DNA of 64,000 bases from Streptomyces sp. A3M-1-3 (GTDB lineage Bacteria > Actinomycetota > Actinomycetes > Streptomycetales > Streptomycetaceae): contig NZ_JANAVP010000005.1 in assembly GCF_024213665.1 (NCBI RefSeq), forward strand, positions 103,927-167,926, in the 5' to 3' direction. The notes under the pieces are model-generated. The model made no database searches, was not told where the DNA came from, and worked only from the letters and a program-made list of their open reading frames with translations. The position numbers and the translations under genes are program-made. This document shows, one piece after another, positions 57,362-64,000 of the stretch (its first letter is position 1; each line of letters begins with the position of its first letter).

Positions 57362-57824
57362 ACCAGTCGGTCCCGCCCAAGCCGGCGATCACTTCCACGC
57401 CGTACTCGTCAGGGGCCGCCGCCTCGTCCCAGTCGGCCGTGTAGCCGACGGACAAGTACGCCGTGACGCCCGCGACCTGCTTCTCGTAACACTGCCCCGA
57501 GGCAGTCGGCCGCCACCCGTCGGCCGCCGCCGCAGTCCGGTAGAGGGCCTCGACGGCCTCCCGCGAGCCCGCCGCCCGGTACGTCTGCCAGGCGGTCACA
57601 AACCGGTCGTCCTCATCGCACCCCTTGGACGGCTCGCCCTGCGGCAGCGCTCCTTCGGGATGTTCCCGGAGAACGGACAGCCCCATCAGCGTCCGCCCGA
57701 GCTCCTCGTCCTCGCTCGTACACCCGTACAGCCCACCGGACAACGCCCACACTCCAGCCGCCCCGACCGCCCCGAAGCTTGCCAGCGCGATCACCAGCCC
57801 GAGCACGACTCTCCGCAGCATCAT
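57354..57824 (-). CDS. Small exported or membrane-anchored protein
   Basis: 156 residues. The N-terminal MMLRRVVLGLVIALASFGAV is a signal peptide or anchor. The rest is a soluble domain with several Cys (YGCTSED, KGCDEDDR, GQCYEK, TDWCE) that could form two disulphides. The start is one of two adjacent ATGs (57824, 57821). Overlaps the DUF2797 gene by eight bases. No family recognised. Confidence 0.72.
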   Translation of the reverse strand: MMLRRVVLGLVIALASFGAVGAAGVWALSGGLYGCTSEDEELGRTLMGLSVLREHPEGALPQGEPSKGCDEDDRFVTAWQTYRAAGSREAVEALYRTAAAADGWRPTASGQCYEKQVAGVTAYLSVGYTADWDEAAAPDEYGVEVIAGLGGTDWCE

Positions 57825-57849
57825 GCGGGGCAACCTAGCGCAGCACGAA

Positions 57850-57882
57850 AGAAGCCCCCCGGACGATGTCCGGAGGGCTTCT
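57850..57882 (-). terminator. Terminator of tRNA-Arg(ACG)
   Basis: On the minus strand AGAAGCCCTCCGGAC pairs with GTCCGGGGGGCTTCT (one mismatch), followed by TTTC, seven bases after the tRNA. Confidence 0.82.
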
Positions 57883-57888
57883 CGGCTG

Positions 57889-57961
57889 TGCACTCGGCAG
57901 GATTCGAACCTGCAACCTTCTGATCCGTAGTCAGATGCTCTATCCGTTAAGCTACGAGTGC
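57889..57961 (-). tRNA. tRNA-Arg (anticodon ACG)
   Basis: 73 bases. GCACTCG / CGAGTGC, anticodon loop CTACGGA (ACG, wobble A to be made inosine by TadA), T-loop GTTCGAATC. CCA not encoded. Confidence 0.97.
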
Positions 57962-58137
57962 TTGGCTTCCCGGGCTTTTCTGCCTGGTCGGCGTTGCGGG
58001 AACAACATTACATGACCTGCGGCGTGAGGCGAAATCCATTAACCGCACCCATGCTGACCTGCGAAAACACCCCGAAAACGACCCTGCGGCAGTCCTGTGG
58101 ACGGCGCTTGGGGCGGAGGGCTTGATCCGCAGACGAC

Positions 58138-58167
58138 TGAAGCCCCGGTCCGAGGACCGGGGCTTCA
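58138..58167 (-). terminator. Terminator of tRNA-Ser(GCU)
   Basis: Thirteen-base perfect stem TGAAGCCCCGGTC / GACCGGGGCTTCA, 13 bases after the tRNA on the minus strand. Confidence 0.85.
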
Positions 58168-58179
58168 GTGATCAACACG

Positions 58180-58270
58180 CGGAGGCGGAGGGATTTGAAC
58201 CCTCGATGGGATTGAAGTCCCAAACCGCATTAGCAGTGCGGCGCCATAGACCGGACTAGGCGACGCCTCC
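58180..58270 (-). tRNA. tRNA-Ser (anticodon GCU)
   Basis: 91 bases with a long variable arm. GGAGGCG / CGCCTCC, anticodon loop CTGCTAA (GCU), T-loop GTTCAAATC. Confidence 0.97.
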
Positions 58271-58465
58271 AGCCCCACCCGCGCGAGCGCGAGTGGTGCG
58301 TGCAGATGATGACACAGCCCGGCGGCCGGTCACCAATCGCACCCCCACGGTACTAGGCCCGCGCCCGGCAGAGCAAAGCCTCTTCCGTTTGCGCAACGTC
58401 GCCGCGAGTGGAGCGTTAAACGTACGGGCGCGCCGCGTCCCCTCGTCCGCTGACCTGGAGCCGCA

Positions 58466-58909
58466 ATGCTGCGCCGCCTCGCCTTCACCGCCGTCGCCTC
58501 CTTCGCCGCGCTGTCCGCAGTGCCGTCCGCCGCCTCGGCGACCGGGCCCCTGCCCCTGCCGTTGGGGCTTCTGCAGTCGCCGGACCGGCTGACCGTGGCC
58601 GTCGCCGAGACCGGGAACCCGCGGGCGGACGGGTCGTACGAGCTGCGCTGCGGACCGGCGGGCGGTACGCACCCCGAGGCGCAGCGGGCCTGCGACCGGC
58701 TCGAGGAGCTGGCGGCGGAGGGCAAGGACCCGTTCGCCCCGGCGTCGGCGGACCAGATGTGCACCCAGATGTACGGAGGGCCCGCCACCGCGCGCGTCTC
58801 CGGCACCTGGCGGGGCCGGCAGGTCGATGTCACGTTCGACCGGAGGAACGGCTGCGGGGTCTCCCGCTGGAATGACATGGAGCCGGTGCTTCCGAGCGCG
58901 AGGTCCTGA
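58466..58909 (+). CDS. Subtilisin inhibitor-like (SSI) secreted protein
   Basis: 147 residues. Signal peptide of about 25 residues ending in SAASA, then an SSI fold with the four conserved Cys at 62, 76, 99 and 130, giving the two family disulphides. The reactive loop reads CTQMYGGP (99-106), so by alignment with SSI (CPMVYDP) P1 is Gln 101, where Met, Lys or Arg are usual. These inhibitors block extracellular serine proteases and are abundant in Streptomyces. GGAG precedes the ATG. Confidence 0.92.
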   Translation: MLRRLAFTAVASFAALSAVPSAASATGPLPLPLGLLQSPDRLTVAVAETGNPRADGSYELRCGPAGGTHPEAQRACDRLEELAAEGKDPFAPASADQMCTQMYGGPATARVSGTWRGRQVDVTFDRRNGCGVSRWNDMEPVLPSARS

Positions 58910-59077
58910 CCAGGCACGGTGTGGGCCCAGCGGGCGGATTCGGTGAGAGCTGCCCCTCATCCGCCGTCGCGTGCGCAATCGCTGCCCTTAGACTCCCTCC
59001 AGTGACATGCCGGGGCCCGAGGAGCAAGATGGGGCCCGCTGTCCGGAAGATGCAGTTGTCAGGGAGGAAGCGTTGTT

Positions 59078-62000
59078 GTGAGCAGCAGGCCATCCCGAGG
59101 CGCTGCTCGCCTCGCAGCCATACTTGACGCCCTTCCCGATGCCTTGCTGCTCGTCAACTGCAACGGCACGGTCGTCAACGCCAACACCATCGCCCTCGAG
59201 ACGTTCGAGTCGCCGGGCACGGGCCTGGTCGGGCGCGGGCTGCTCGACCTGCTGCCCAGCTTTGACTCGAAGCTGATTCCGGGGTCGATGCGACGCCCGG
59301 ACAATACGGATGATCAGGGACGCACCAAGCCGACCCGGATGATCGCCCGGCGCACCGACGGGACCGAGTTCCCGGTCGAGGTCACCAGTGCGAATCTGGA
59401 GGACGGCCGGGACGCGTACTCCGACACCCACAGCTACACGGGCGACGAGCTGCTGATGCTCGTCGTACGCGACCTGTCGGGAACCGTGGACACCGAGGCC
59501 GAACTGGCCCGTTCGCAGCGCCAGACCGAGATGATCCTGCGCGCCGCCGCCGAGGGCGTCATCGGTACGGACACCGAGGGACGGGTCGTCCTGGTCAATC
59601 CGGCCGCCGCGCAGATCCTCGGCTACCGGGCGAGCGACCTGGGCAACCAGGAGCTGCATCCGCTGGCGGTCCACTCCCGGCCGGACGGCACGCCGTTCCC
59701 GTTCGAGGAGTCTCCGCTCGCCGACACGCTCCGCTCCGGGCGCAAGCACCGGGTCCGCGGGCAGGTGCTGTGGGCGAAGAACGGACAGCCGGTGTCCGTC
59801 GACCTGACGACCTCACCGGTACGGGACGGCGACCAGCTGGTCGGCGCCGTGCTGACCTTCACCGACCGGCGTCCGTACGACGCCCTGGCGGCGCGGCACG
59901 CGCAGCTGCTGGCAGTACTCGGCGACGCGCTGCGCGGCCCGCTGGAGGAGCTGCGGGGCGAGCTGTCCACCCTGGCGGCGGACGACGCCGGGCAGCTGTG
60001 GCCCGAGGCGAACCAGCTGCTGCACCATCTGGCCGCCGGCTACGCCCGGATGACCACGCTCGTCGACAACGTCCTCGGTTTCCAACGGCTCGACTCGGGC
60101 GCGGAGAAGCTGAACAAGAAGAAGGTGCTGCTCGACGGGGTCGTGGCGGCCGGTGTCGAGGGCGCGGTCGAGCTGATCGGCCCGGGCCGCGCGCAGTTCG
60201 CCGTACATGCCCCGACGATCGAGGCCGAGGTCGACGCGGACCGGATCGCCACGGCGCTGGCGCATCTGATCGCGGACGTGGCCGGGGTCGACTCGACCGG
60301 CAAGGCGCCGGTGGCCGCGGACGGCGGCGGGTACATGGACTCGACGATCGTCGTCGCGGCGGCGCAGCGAGGTGAGGTCGTACGGATCGAGGTGCGCGGG
60401 CCGTACGCCGGGGGGGACCCGGTGCACGAGCCGGTCGTGCGCGGAATCGTGCGCGCCCATGGTGGAGTGCTGCAGACGCACGAGGTGCCGGGCATGACCG
60501 GCAGCGCATACGTACTGGATGTGCCGCTCGGCGCGGGTGCGGGGACGGTGACCGTCCCGGAGCCGGAGCCGGAGCCGGTCGCAGAGCCCGTCGCCGGGCC
60601 TGTCGCCGGGCCTGTCGCCGGGCCGACGGGGCGCCGGGCGCGGCGGGCCTCCGTGGACGCGTTCCTGGACAACCCGGAGGCGAGCGACGGCGGGCAGAAG
60701 GTGCCCGCGCCGAACACGGGCGAGGACGACGGCGGCAACGACGGCGGCAACGGCGGCGGGCGCGGCACCGGCCGCAGGCGCGGCCGGCCGAGCCCGGTGG
60801 AACAGCAGTCGGAGCAGCAGACGGAGCAGCAGACGTCGCCGCACGAGGGCGCTGTGGTGACCGCCGCGGAGGGGGCGCGCGACCACGGGCGGCCCCAGCT
60901 CGGCGCGACCGTACCGCCCCAGGGAGTGCCCGCACCGACCGGTCGCCGCGCCCGGCGCGGCCTCGAGGGGGCGCCCGAGAACGCCCTCGCGCTGCCCGCC
61001 GCGCCCCCGGCGGCCGAGGCGGGGCCGCAGATGCAGGCGCAGGCAGAGGCGCAGCCGAGCGGTCGGCGTGCCCGCCGGGCGCTGGGCACCGCGCCGGAGC
61101 GCGGCCCGTTCGCGCTACCGCCGGCCGACGCCGACCGCACACCCCCGACCACGGGGGAGGCGGATGACTCGCTGCCGGGCCGCCACGACGCCGTCCACGG
61201 CGTACCCGGGGATGACCACACCCCGCCGCAGCCGCATCCGGTGCCGACGGGCCGCCGACGTGCGCGCGCGGACGGAACCTCCGGCCAGGGCCTGGCGGCG
61301 CTCGCGGCCGACCCGTCGGCGGGGGCAGCGCAGGATCCGCACGTGACCTCGGGCGCACCCGCAGGACCTGGGGTGCCGCAGGCACCGGCAACCCTGGGCG
61401 CACCGCAAGCACCGGGCTACGCGGAAGTACCGGGAGCGCCGGGTACGCCCGGAAACCACCCCGCGTCGGCACCGTCGGCGGCCATGGCAGCGCCCGGCAC
61501 ATCCGGCATCCCGCAGGCACCCGGGGAAGCCCTCCCGCAAGCACCGGGCTACGCGGAAGTACCGGGAGGACCGGGTACGCCGCCCGGGGGGCACCGCGCG
61601 TCGGCGGCCATGGCTGCCCCCCGCGCATCTGGCATCCCGCAGGCATCGGGGGGAGTCCCCGGCGCGTCGCAAACCCCGGGTTACGCGGAAGCACCGGGAG
61701 GACCGGCGGCGTCGGCTACGACCGGGGGGCACCCCGCACCGGCACCGACGGGCCCGGGCACATCAGGCACCCCGCAGGCACCCGCACCGGCTACCGCCGC
61801 CGTGCCCGGAGGGCCGTACGCGCCGGCGGGGCCGGAAGGCGTGGACCTGTCGGCCGATCATGACGCGTCCGGGCAGAACTGGCCTGTGCCCGGAGTGCAG
61901 GCGTGGCCCGCTCCCGCCGCCGAGGAGCCCGCCTCGCGGGACCGGGTCCAGAACCCGGCGCAGGGTCAGGTGCCCGGCGCCCGTACCGCTCCGGAGAACG

Positions 62001-63238
62001 GACCCGAGGCCGGTTCCGTACCCCAGCCGCGGACGGGCGGGCAGCCGCTGCCCGAGGAGAACCCCGTGCACCCCGGGCCCGGCGCCGACGCGTCGCAGGG
62101 GCGCGCGATCAGCGTGCGCACGCTGGGGCAGGGCATGCCGTTCGCCCAGCAGATCGCGCAGCAGCAGAACCAGACCTCCGGAGGGTCGGGCCGACGACGC
62201 AAACTCGCCGCGCCGCCGCAGGAGGAGCAGGCGGGACGCCGGCCGGCCGAACTGGAGCCCGCCGCCGCGCGCAGGAAACTCCAGCAGGCCACGCAGCAGG
62301 CCACGCCGCCCGCCCCGCAGCCGGCCCAGCCCGCGGCCGAGCCTCCTCCGGCGCAGAGCCCGCAGCAGCGGCTGTCCGCCCCTGCCGAGGGCCGTGCGTA
62401 CGCGATAGGAGCACCGGACGAGGGCGCCGCCGAGGGACCGGAACCGCTGGACGGCCCCAACGGCGCGGTGGAGGTGGCCAACCGGCCGCACCCGCAGCCG
62501 GTGGACGACGAACTGCCCCCGGAGCCACTCGACAACCCGCGCCGACTGCTTGTTTGGCCCACGCCCGACGTGTCCACCCAGCAGGCGCTGAGCGACCGCG
62601 GCTACCGCCCGGTGATCGTGCACTCCCGCGAGGAGGTCGACGCGCAGATCGCCGCCTTCCCGGCCGCGCTGTTCGTCGATCCGCTGACCGGTCCGATCAC
62701 CCGTACCGCGCTGCAGTCCCTGCGCCAGGCCGCCGTGGCGGCCGAGGTGCCGGTGCTCGTGACGGCCGGCCTCGGGCAGGCGACCCGCGAGGCCGCGTAC
62801 GGCGCCGACCCGGCCGTACTCCTGAAGGCACTCGCGCCGCGGGACAGCGAACAGCACCCGCCTCGCGTGCTGTTGATCGAGGAGCACGAGGAGATCGCGC
62901 TCGCGCTGACGGCCACGCTCGAGCGCCGCGGTATGCAGGTCGGGCGCGCGGGCGCCGACACGGACGCGGTCACGCTCGCGACCCAGATGCGGCCGAACCT
63001 GGTGGTGATGGACCTGATGCAGGTACGCCGCCGCCGGGCCGGAATCGTCGACTGGCTGCGCGCGAACGGCCAGTTGAACCGCACTCCGCTGGTCGTCTAC
63101 ACCTCGGTGGACATCGACCGGAGCGAACTGCCCCGGCTCACCTCCGGGGAGACGGTGCTCTTCCTCGCCGAGCGCTCGACGAGCGCCGAGGTCCAGGGCC
63201 GGATCGTCGATCTGCTCGCCAAGATCGGGACGAATTAG
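59078..63238 (+). CDS. Large PAS / pseudo-histidine-kinase / receiver-like protein
   Basis: 1386 residues. Two PAS domains (about 10-110 and 150-255) precede a kinase-like region: the dimerisation helix LLAVLGDALRGPLEELRG lacks a phospho-acceptor His, and the ATPase part lacks an N-box Asn and clear G-boxes. Residues 480-1130 are Pro/Ala/Gly-rich, with four GRRARR-type motifs and imperfect 40-residue repeats. Two receiver-like domains end the protein; the last has VVMDLMQ (Asp about 1311) but no clear acid pocket or Lys. GTG 59078 follows GGGAGGAAG. Likely a scaffold or signal integrator. Confidence 0.82.
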   Translation: MSSRPSRGAARLAAILDALPDALLLVNCNGTVVNANTIALETFESPGTGLVGRGLLDLLPSFDSKLIPGSMRRPDNTDDQGRTKPTRMIARRTDGTEFPVEVTSANLEDGRDAYSDTHSYTGDELLMLVVRDLSGTVDTEAELARSQRQTEMILRAAAEGVIGTDTEGRVVLVNPAAAQILGYRASDLGNQELHPLAVHSRPDGTPFPFEESPLADTLRSGRKHRVRGQVLWAKNGQPVSVDLTTSPVRDGDQLVGAVLTFTDRRPYDALAARHAQLLAVLGDALRGPLEELRGELSTLAADDAGQLWPEANQLLHHLAAGYARMTTLVDNVLGFQRLDSGAEKLNKKKVLLDGVVAAGVEGAVELIGPGRAQFAVHAPTIEAEVDADRIATALAHLIADVAGVDSTGKAPVAADGGGYMDSTIVVAAAQRGEVVRIEVRGPYAGGDPVHEPVVRGIVRAHGGVLQTHEVPGMTGSAYVLDVPLGAGAGTVTVPEPEPEPVAEPVAGPVAGPVAGPTGRRARRASVDAFLDNPEASDGGQKVPAPNTGEDDGGNDGGNGGGRGTGRRRGRPSPVEQQSEQQTEQQTSPHEGAVVTAAEGARDHGRPQLGATVPPQGVPAPTGRRARRGLEGAPENALALPAAPPAAEAGPQMQAQAEAQPSGRRARRALGTAPERGPFALPPADADRTPPTTGEADDSLPGRHDAVHGVPGDDHTPPQPHPVPTGRRRARADGTSGQGLAALAADPSAGAAQDPHVTSGAPAGPGVPQAPATLGAPQAPGYAEVPGAPGTPGNHPASAPSAAMAAPGTSGIPQAPGEALPQAPGYAEVPGGPGTPPGGHRASAAMAAPRASGIPQASGGVPGASQTPGYAEAPGGPAASATTGGHPAPAPTGPGTSGTPQAPAPATAAVPGGPYAPAGPEGVDLSADHDASGQNWPVPGVQAWPAPAAEEPASRDRVQNPAQGQVPGARTAPENGPEAGSVPQPRTGGQPLPEENPVHPGPGADASQGRAISVRTLGQGMPFAQQIAQQQNQTSGGSGRRRKLAAPPQEEQAGRRPAELEPAAARRKLQQATQQATPPAPQPAQPAAEPPPAQSPQQRLSAPAEGRAYAIGAPDEGAAEGPEPLDGPNGAVEVANRPHPQPVDDELPPEPLDNPRRLLVWPTPDVSTQQALSDRGYRPVIVHSREEVDAQIAAFPAALFVDPLTGPITRTALQSLRQAAVAAEVPVLVTAGLGQATREAAYGADPAVLLKALAPRDSEQHPPRVLLIEEHEEIALALTATLERRGMQVGRAGADTDAVTLATQMRPNLVVMDLMQVRRRRAGIVDWLRANGQLNRTPLVVYTSVDIDRSELPRLTSGETVLFLAERSTSAEVQGRIVDLLAKIGTN
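61380..61790 (+). repeat. Imperfect repeats in the PAS protein linker
   Basis: Three to four copies of a roughly 40-residue Pro/Gly/Ala unit, each with a GYAEVPG- or GYAEAPG-type core followed by SGIPQA-like sequence. Confidence 0.75.
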
Positions 63239-63350
63239 CCGGCCGCCGCGCGGGACCACGTAGGGTGACGGGTGGCGCGCGACGCTGGTTCACAGCCTCG
63301 GGGGGGGCGCCCCTGGACGTCCTGCGGGTCAGGGAGGGGCAGGTACGACA

Positions 63351-63378
63351 AGAGCCCCCGGCGGGGGCCAGGGGCTCT
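63351..63378 (-). terminator. Terminator of the acyl-CoA ligase gene
   Basis: AGAGCCCC / GGGGCTCT stem with a 12-base partly paired loop, 20 bases after the stop on the minus strand. Confidence 0.7.
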
Positions 63379-63397
63379 GTACGGGGCTCAGCCGAGG

Positions 63398-64000
63398 TCA
63401 GTCGAGCTTGGTCACGTCGAGCAGACCCAACCTGTGTTGTTCACGAATCTTCTTCTTGTCGAACTTGCCCACGCTCGTCTTCGGTACGGCCGGGATGATC
63501 GCCCAGCGCTCCGGCAGCTGCCACTTCGCGACGGACTCGCCGAGGAACGCCTTCAGGGACTCGTAGTCGGCGGTCGAACCCTCCTTCAGGACCACCGTCG
63601 CGAGGGGGCGCTCGCCCCACTTCTCGTCGGGTACGGCGACGACCGCGGCCTCGGCCACCTCCGGGTGAGCCATCAGGGCGTTCTCGAGCTCGACGCTGGA
63701 GATCCACTCGCCACCGGACTTGATGACGTCCTTCGCCCGGTCGGTGAGGGTGAGGAAGCCGTCGTGGCTGATCACGCCGACGTCGCCGGTCTTCAGCCAG
63801 CCGTCCGCGCTGAACTTGTCCTCCGGCCGGAACGACTCGCCGCCCGCGCCGCCGTAGTACGCGCCCGCGATCCACGCGCCGCGCACCTCCAGCTCGCCCG
63901 CCGACTCGCCGTCCCAGGCCAGGATCTCGCCGCCGGGGCCGACCAGCCGGGCCTCGACACCGGCCGGGAAGCGGCCCTGCGTGATGCGGTACGGCCACTC
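63398..64000 (-). CDS. Long-chain fatty acid-CoA ligase, C-terminal part (cut by window edge)
   Basis: The last 200 codons of an ANL-superfamily enzyme that adenylates fatty acids and forms acyl-CoA. It contains [16 protein letters not shown], the hinge [17 protein letters not shown] with its conserved Asp/Arg/Lys, VELENAL, and the near-terminal catalytic Lys in [15 protein letters not shown]. The frame continues past position 64000, so the ATP-binding P-loop and the N-terminal domain are outside the window. Confidence 0.93.
   Translation of the reverse strand, partial: EWPYRITQGRFPAGVEARLVGPGGEILAWDGESAGELEVRGAWIAGAYYGGAGGESFRPEDKFSADGWLKTGDVGVISHDGFLTLTDRAKDVIKSGGEWISSVELENALMAHPEVAEAAVVAVPDEKWGERPLATVVLKEGSTADYESLKAFLGESVAKWQLPERWAIIPAVPKTSVGKFDKKKIREQHRLGLLDVTKLD

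Noticed and set aside
59859..61694. 611-codon minus-strand frame rich in Arg/Pro/Ala
   Set aside because: Antisense of the PAS protein linker; composition explained by the repeats.
61380..61790. Collagen-like gene
   Set aside because: Gly is not at every third residue; the region is a Pro/Ala/Gly linker inside a larger frame.

Overview
This is a high-GC (roughly 70%) actinobacterial chromosome segment, almost certainly from Streptomyces. The evidence is many GTG starts, strong third-position GC, BldC, a valine dehydrogenase, a geosmin synthase, the tandem sigma factors SigF/SigN, an Lsr2-type protein, DUF3073 and DUF6274 proteins and a subtilisin-inhibitor-like protein. From memory, the core gene order resembles the S. 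coelicolor interval running downward from about SCO4096 to SCO4006, but I could not check this.

Layout. (1) 1-6060: 3' end missing from a DEAD-box RNA helicase with an Arg/Gly-rich tail, a lipoprotein, an overlapping minus-strand trio (metallopeptidase plus two CrcB/Fluc fluoride channel subunits), a membrane metallophosphoesterase and tRNA-Glu/Asp/Phe. (2) 6125-14470: hrpA, a second tRNA-Asp whose 3' end and terminator are duplicated, a DUF6274 gene, bldC, an unknown protein, valine dehydrogenase and a DUF3073 gene. (3) 14490-31627: purine biosynthesis genes purM, purF, purL-purQ-purS, purC and purD, interspersed with lipoprotein and membrane genes, the Lsr2 paralogue, three tRNA-Gly genes, an N,N-dimethylformamidase-like protein and a decayed ABC/response-regulator locus. 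(4) 31689-34400: dnaX, SRP RNA (ffs) and tRNA-Ser(GGA). (5) 34451-43273: an accessory stretch with a vapC remnant abutting a 5'-truncated ClC channel, SnoaL-like and glyoxalase-like proteins, a damaged LuxR regulator, geosmin synthase, a DNA glycosylase, an orphan opcA and a disrupted HerA-like ATPase. (6) 43430-49127: LytR_C protein, upp, the tadA pair, tRNA-Ser(CGA), a Dabb protein and sigF-sigN. (7) 49184-56322: a frameshifted lipoprotein, a marR remnant with an MFS pump, a TetR regulator, an MFS pseudogene, an orphan response regulator, an amidohydrolase and a monooxygenase. (8) 56477-64000: DUF2797 protein, tRNA-Arg and tRNA-Ser(GCT), an SSI-like inhibitor, a 1386-residue PAS/pseudokinase/receiver-like protein and the 3' part of an acyl-CoA ligase gene.

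Functional links. The pur genes supply most steps of IMP synthesis, and upp salvages uracil. hrpA, the DEAD-box helicase, tadA and the tRNA genes serve RNA metabolism. bldC, sigF, sigN and the Lsr2 paralogue are developmental or global regulators.

The most distinctive feature is gene erosion. At least seven loci are fused, internally deleted or frameshifted, while neighbouring housekeeping genes are intact. Several of the single-base lesions lie in short G/C runs and could be sequencing errors. The larger deletions cannot be explained that way. A second unusual item is a tRNA-Gly(UCC) with altered D- and T-loops.
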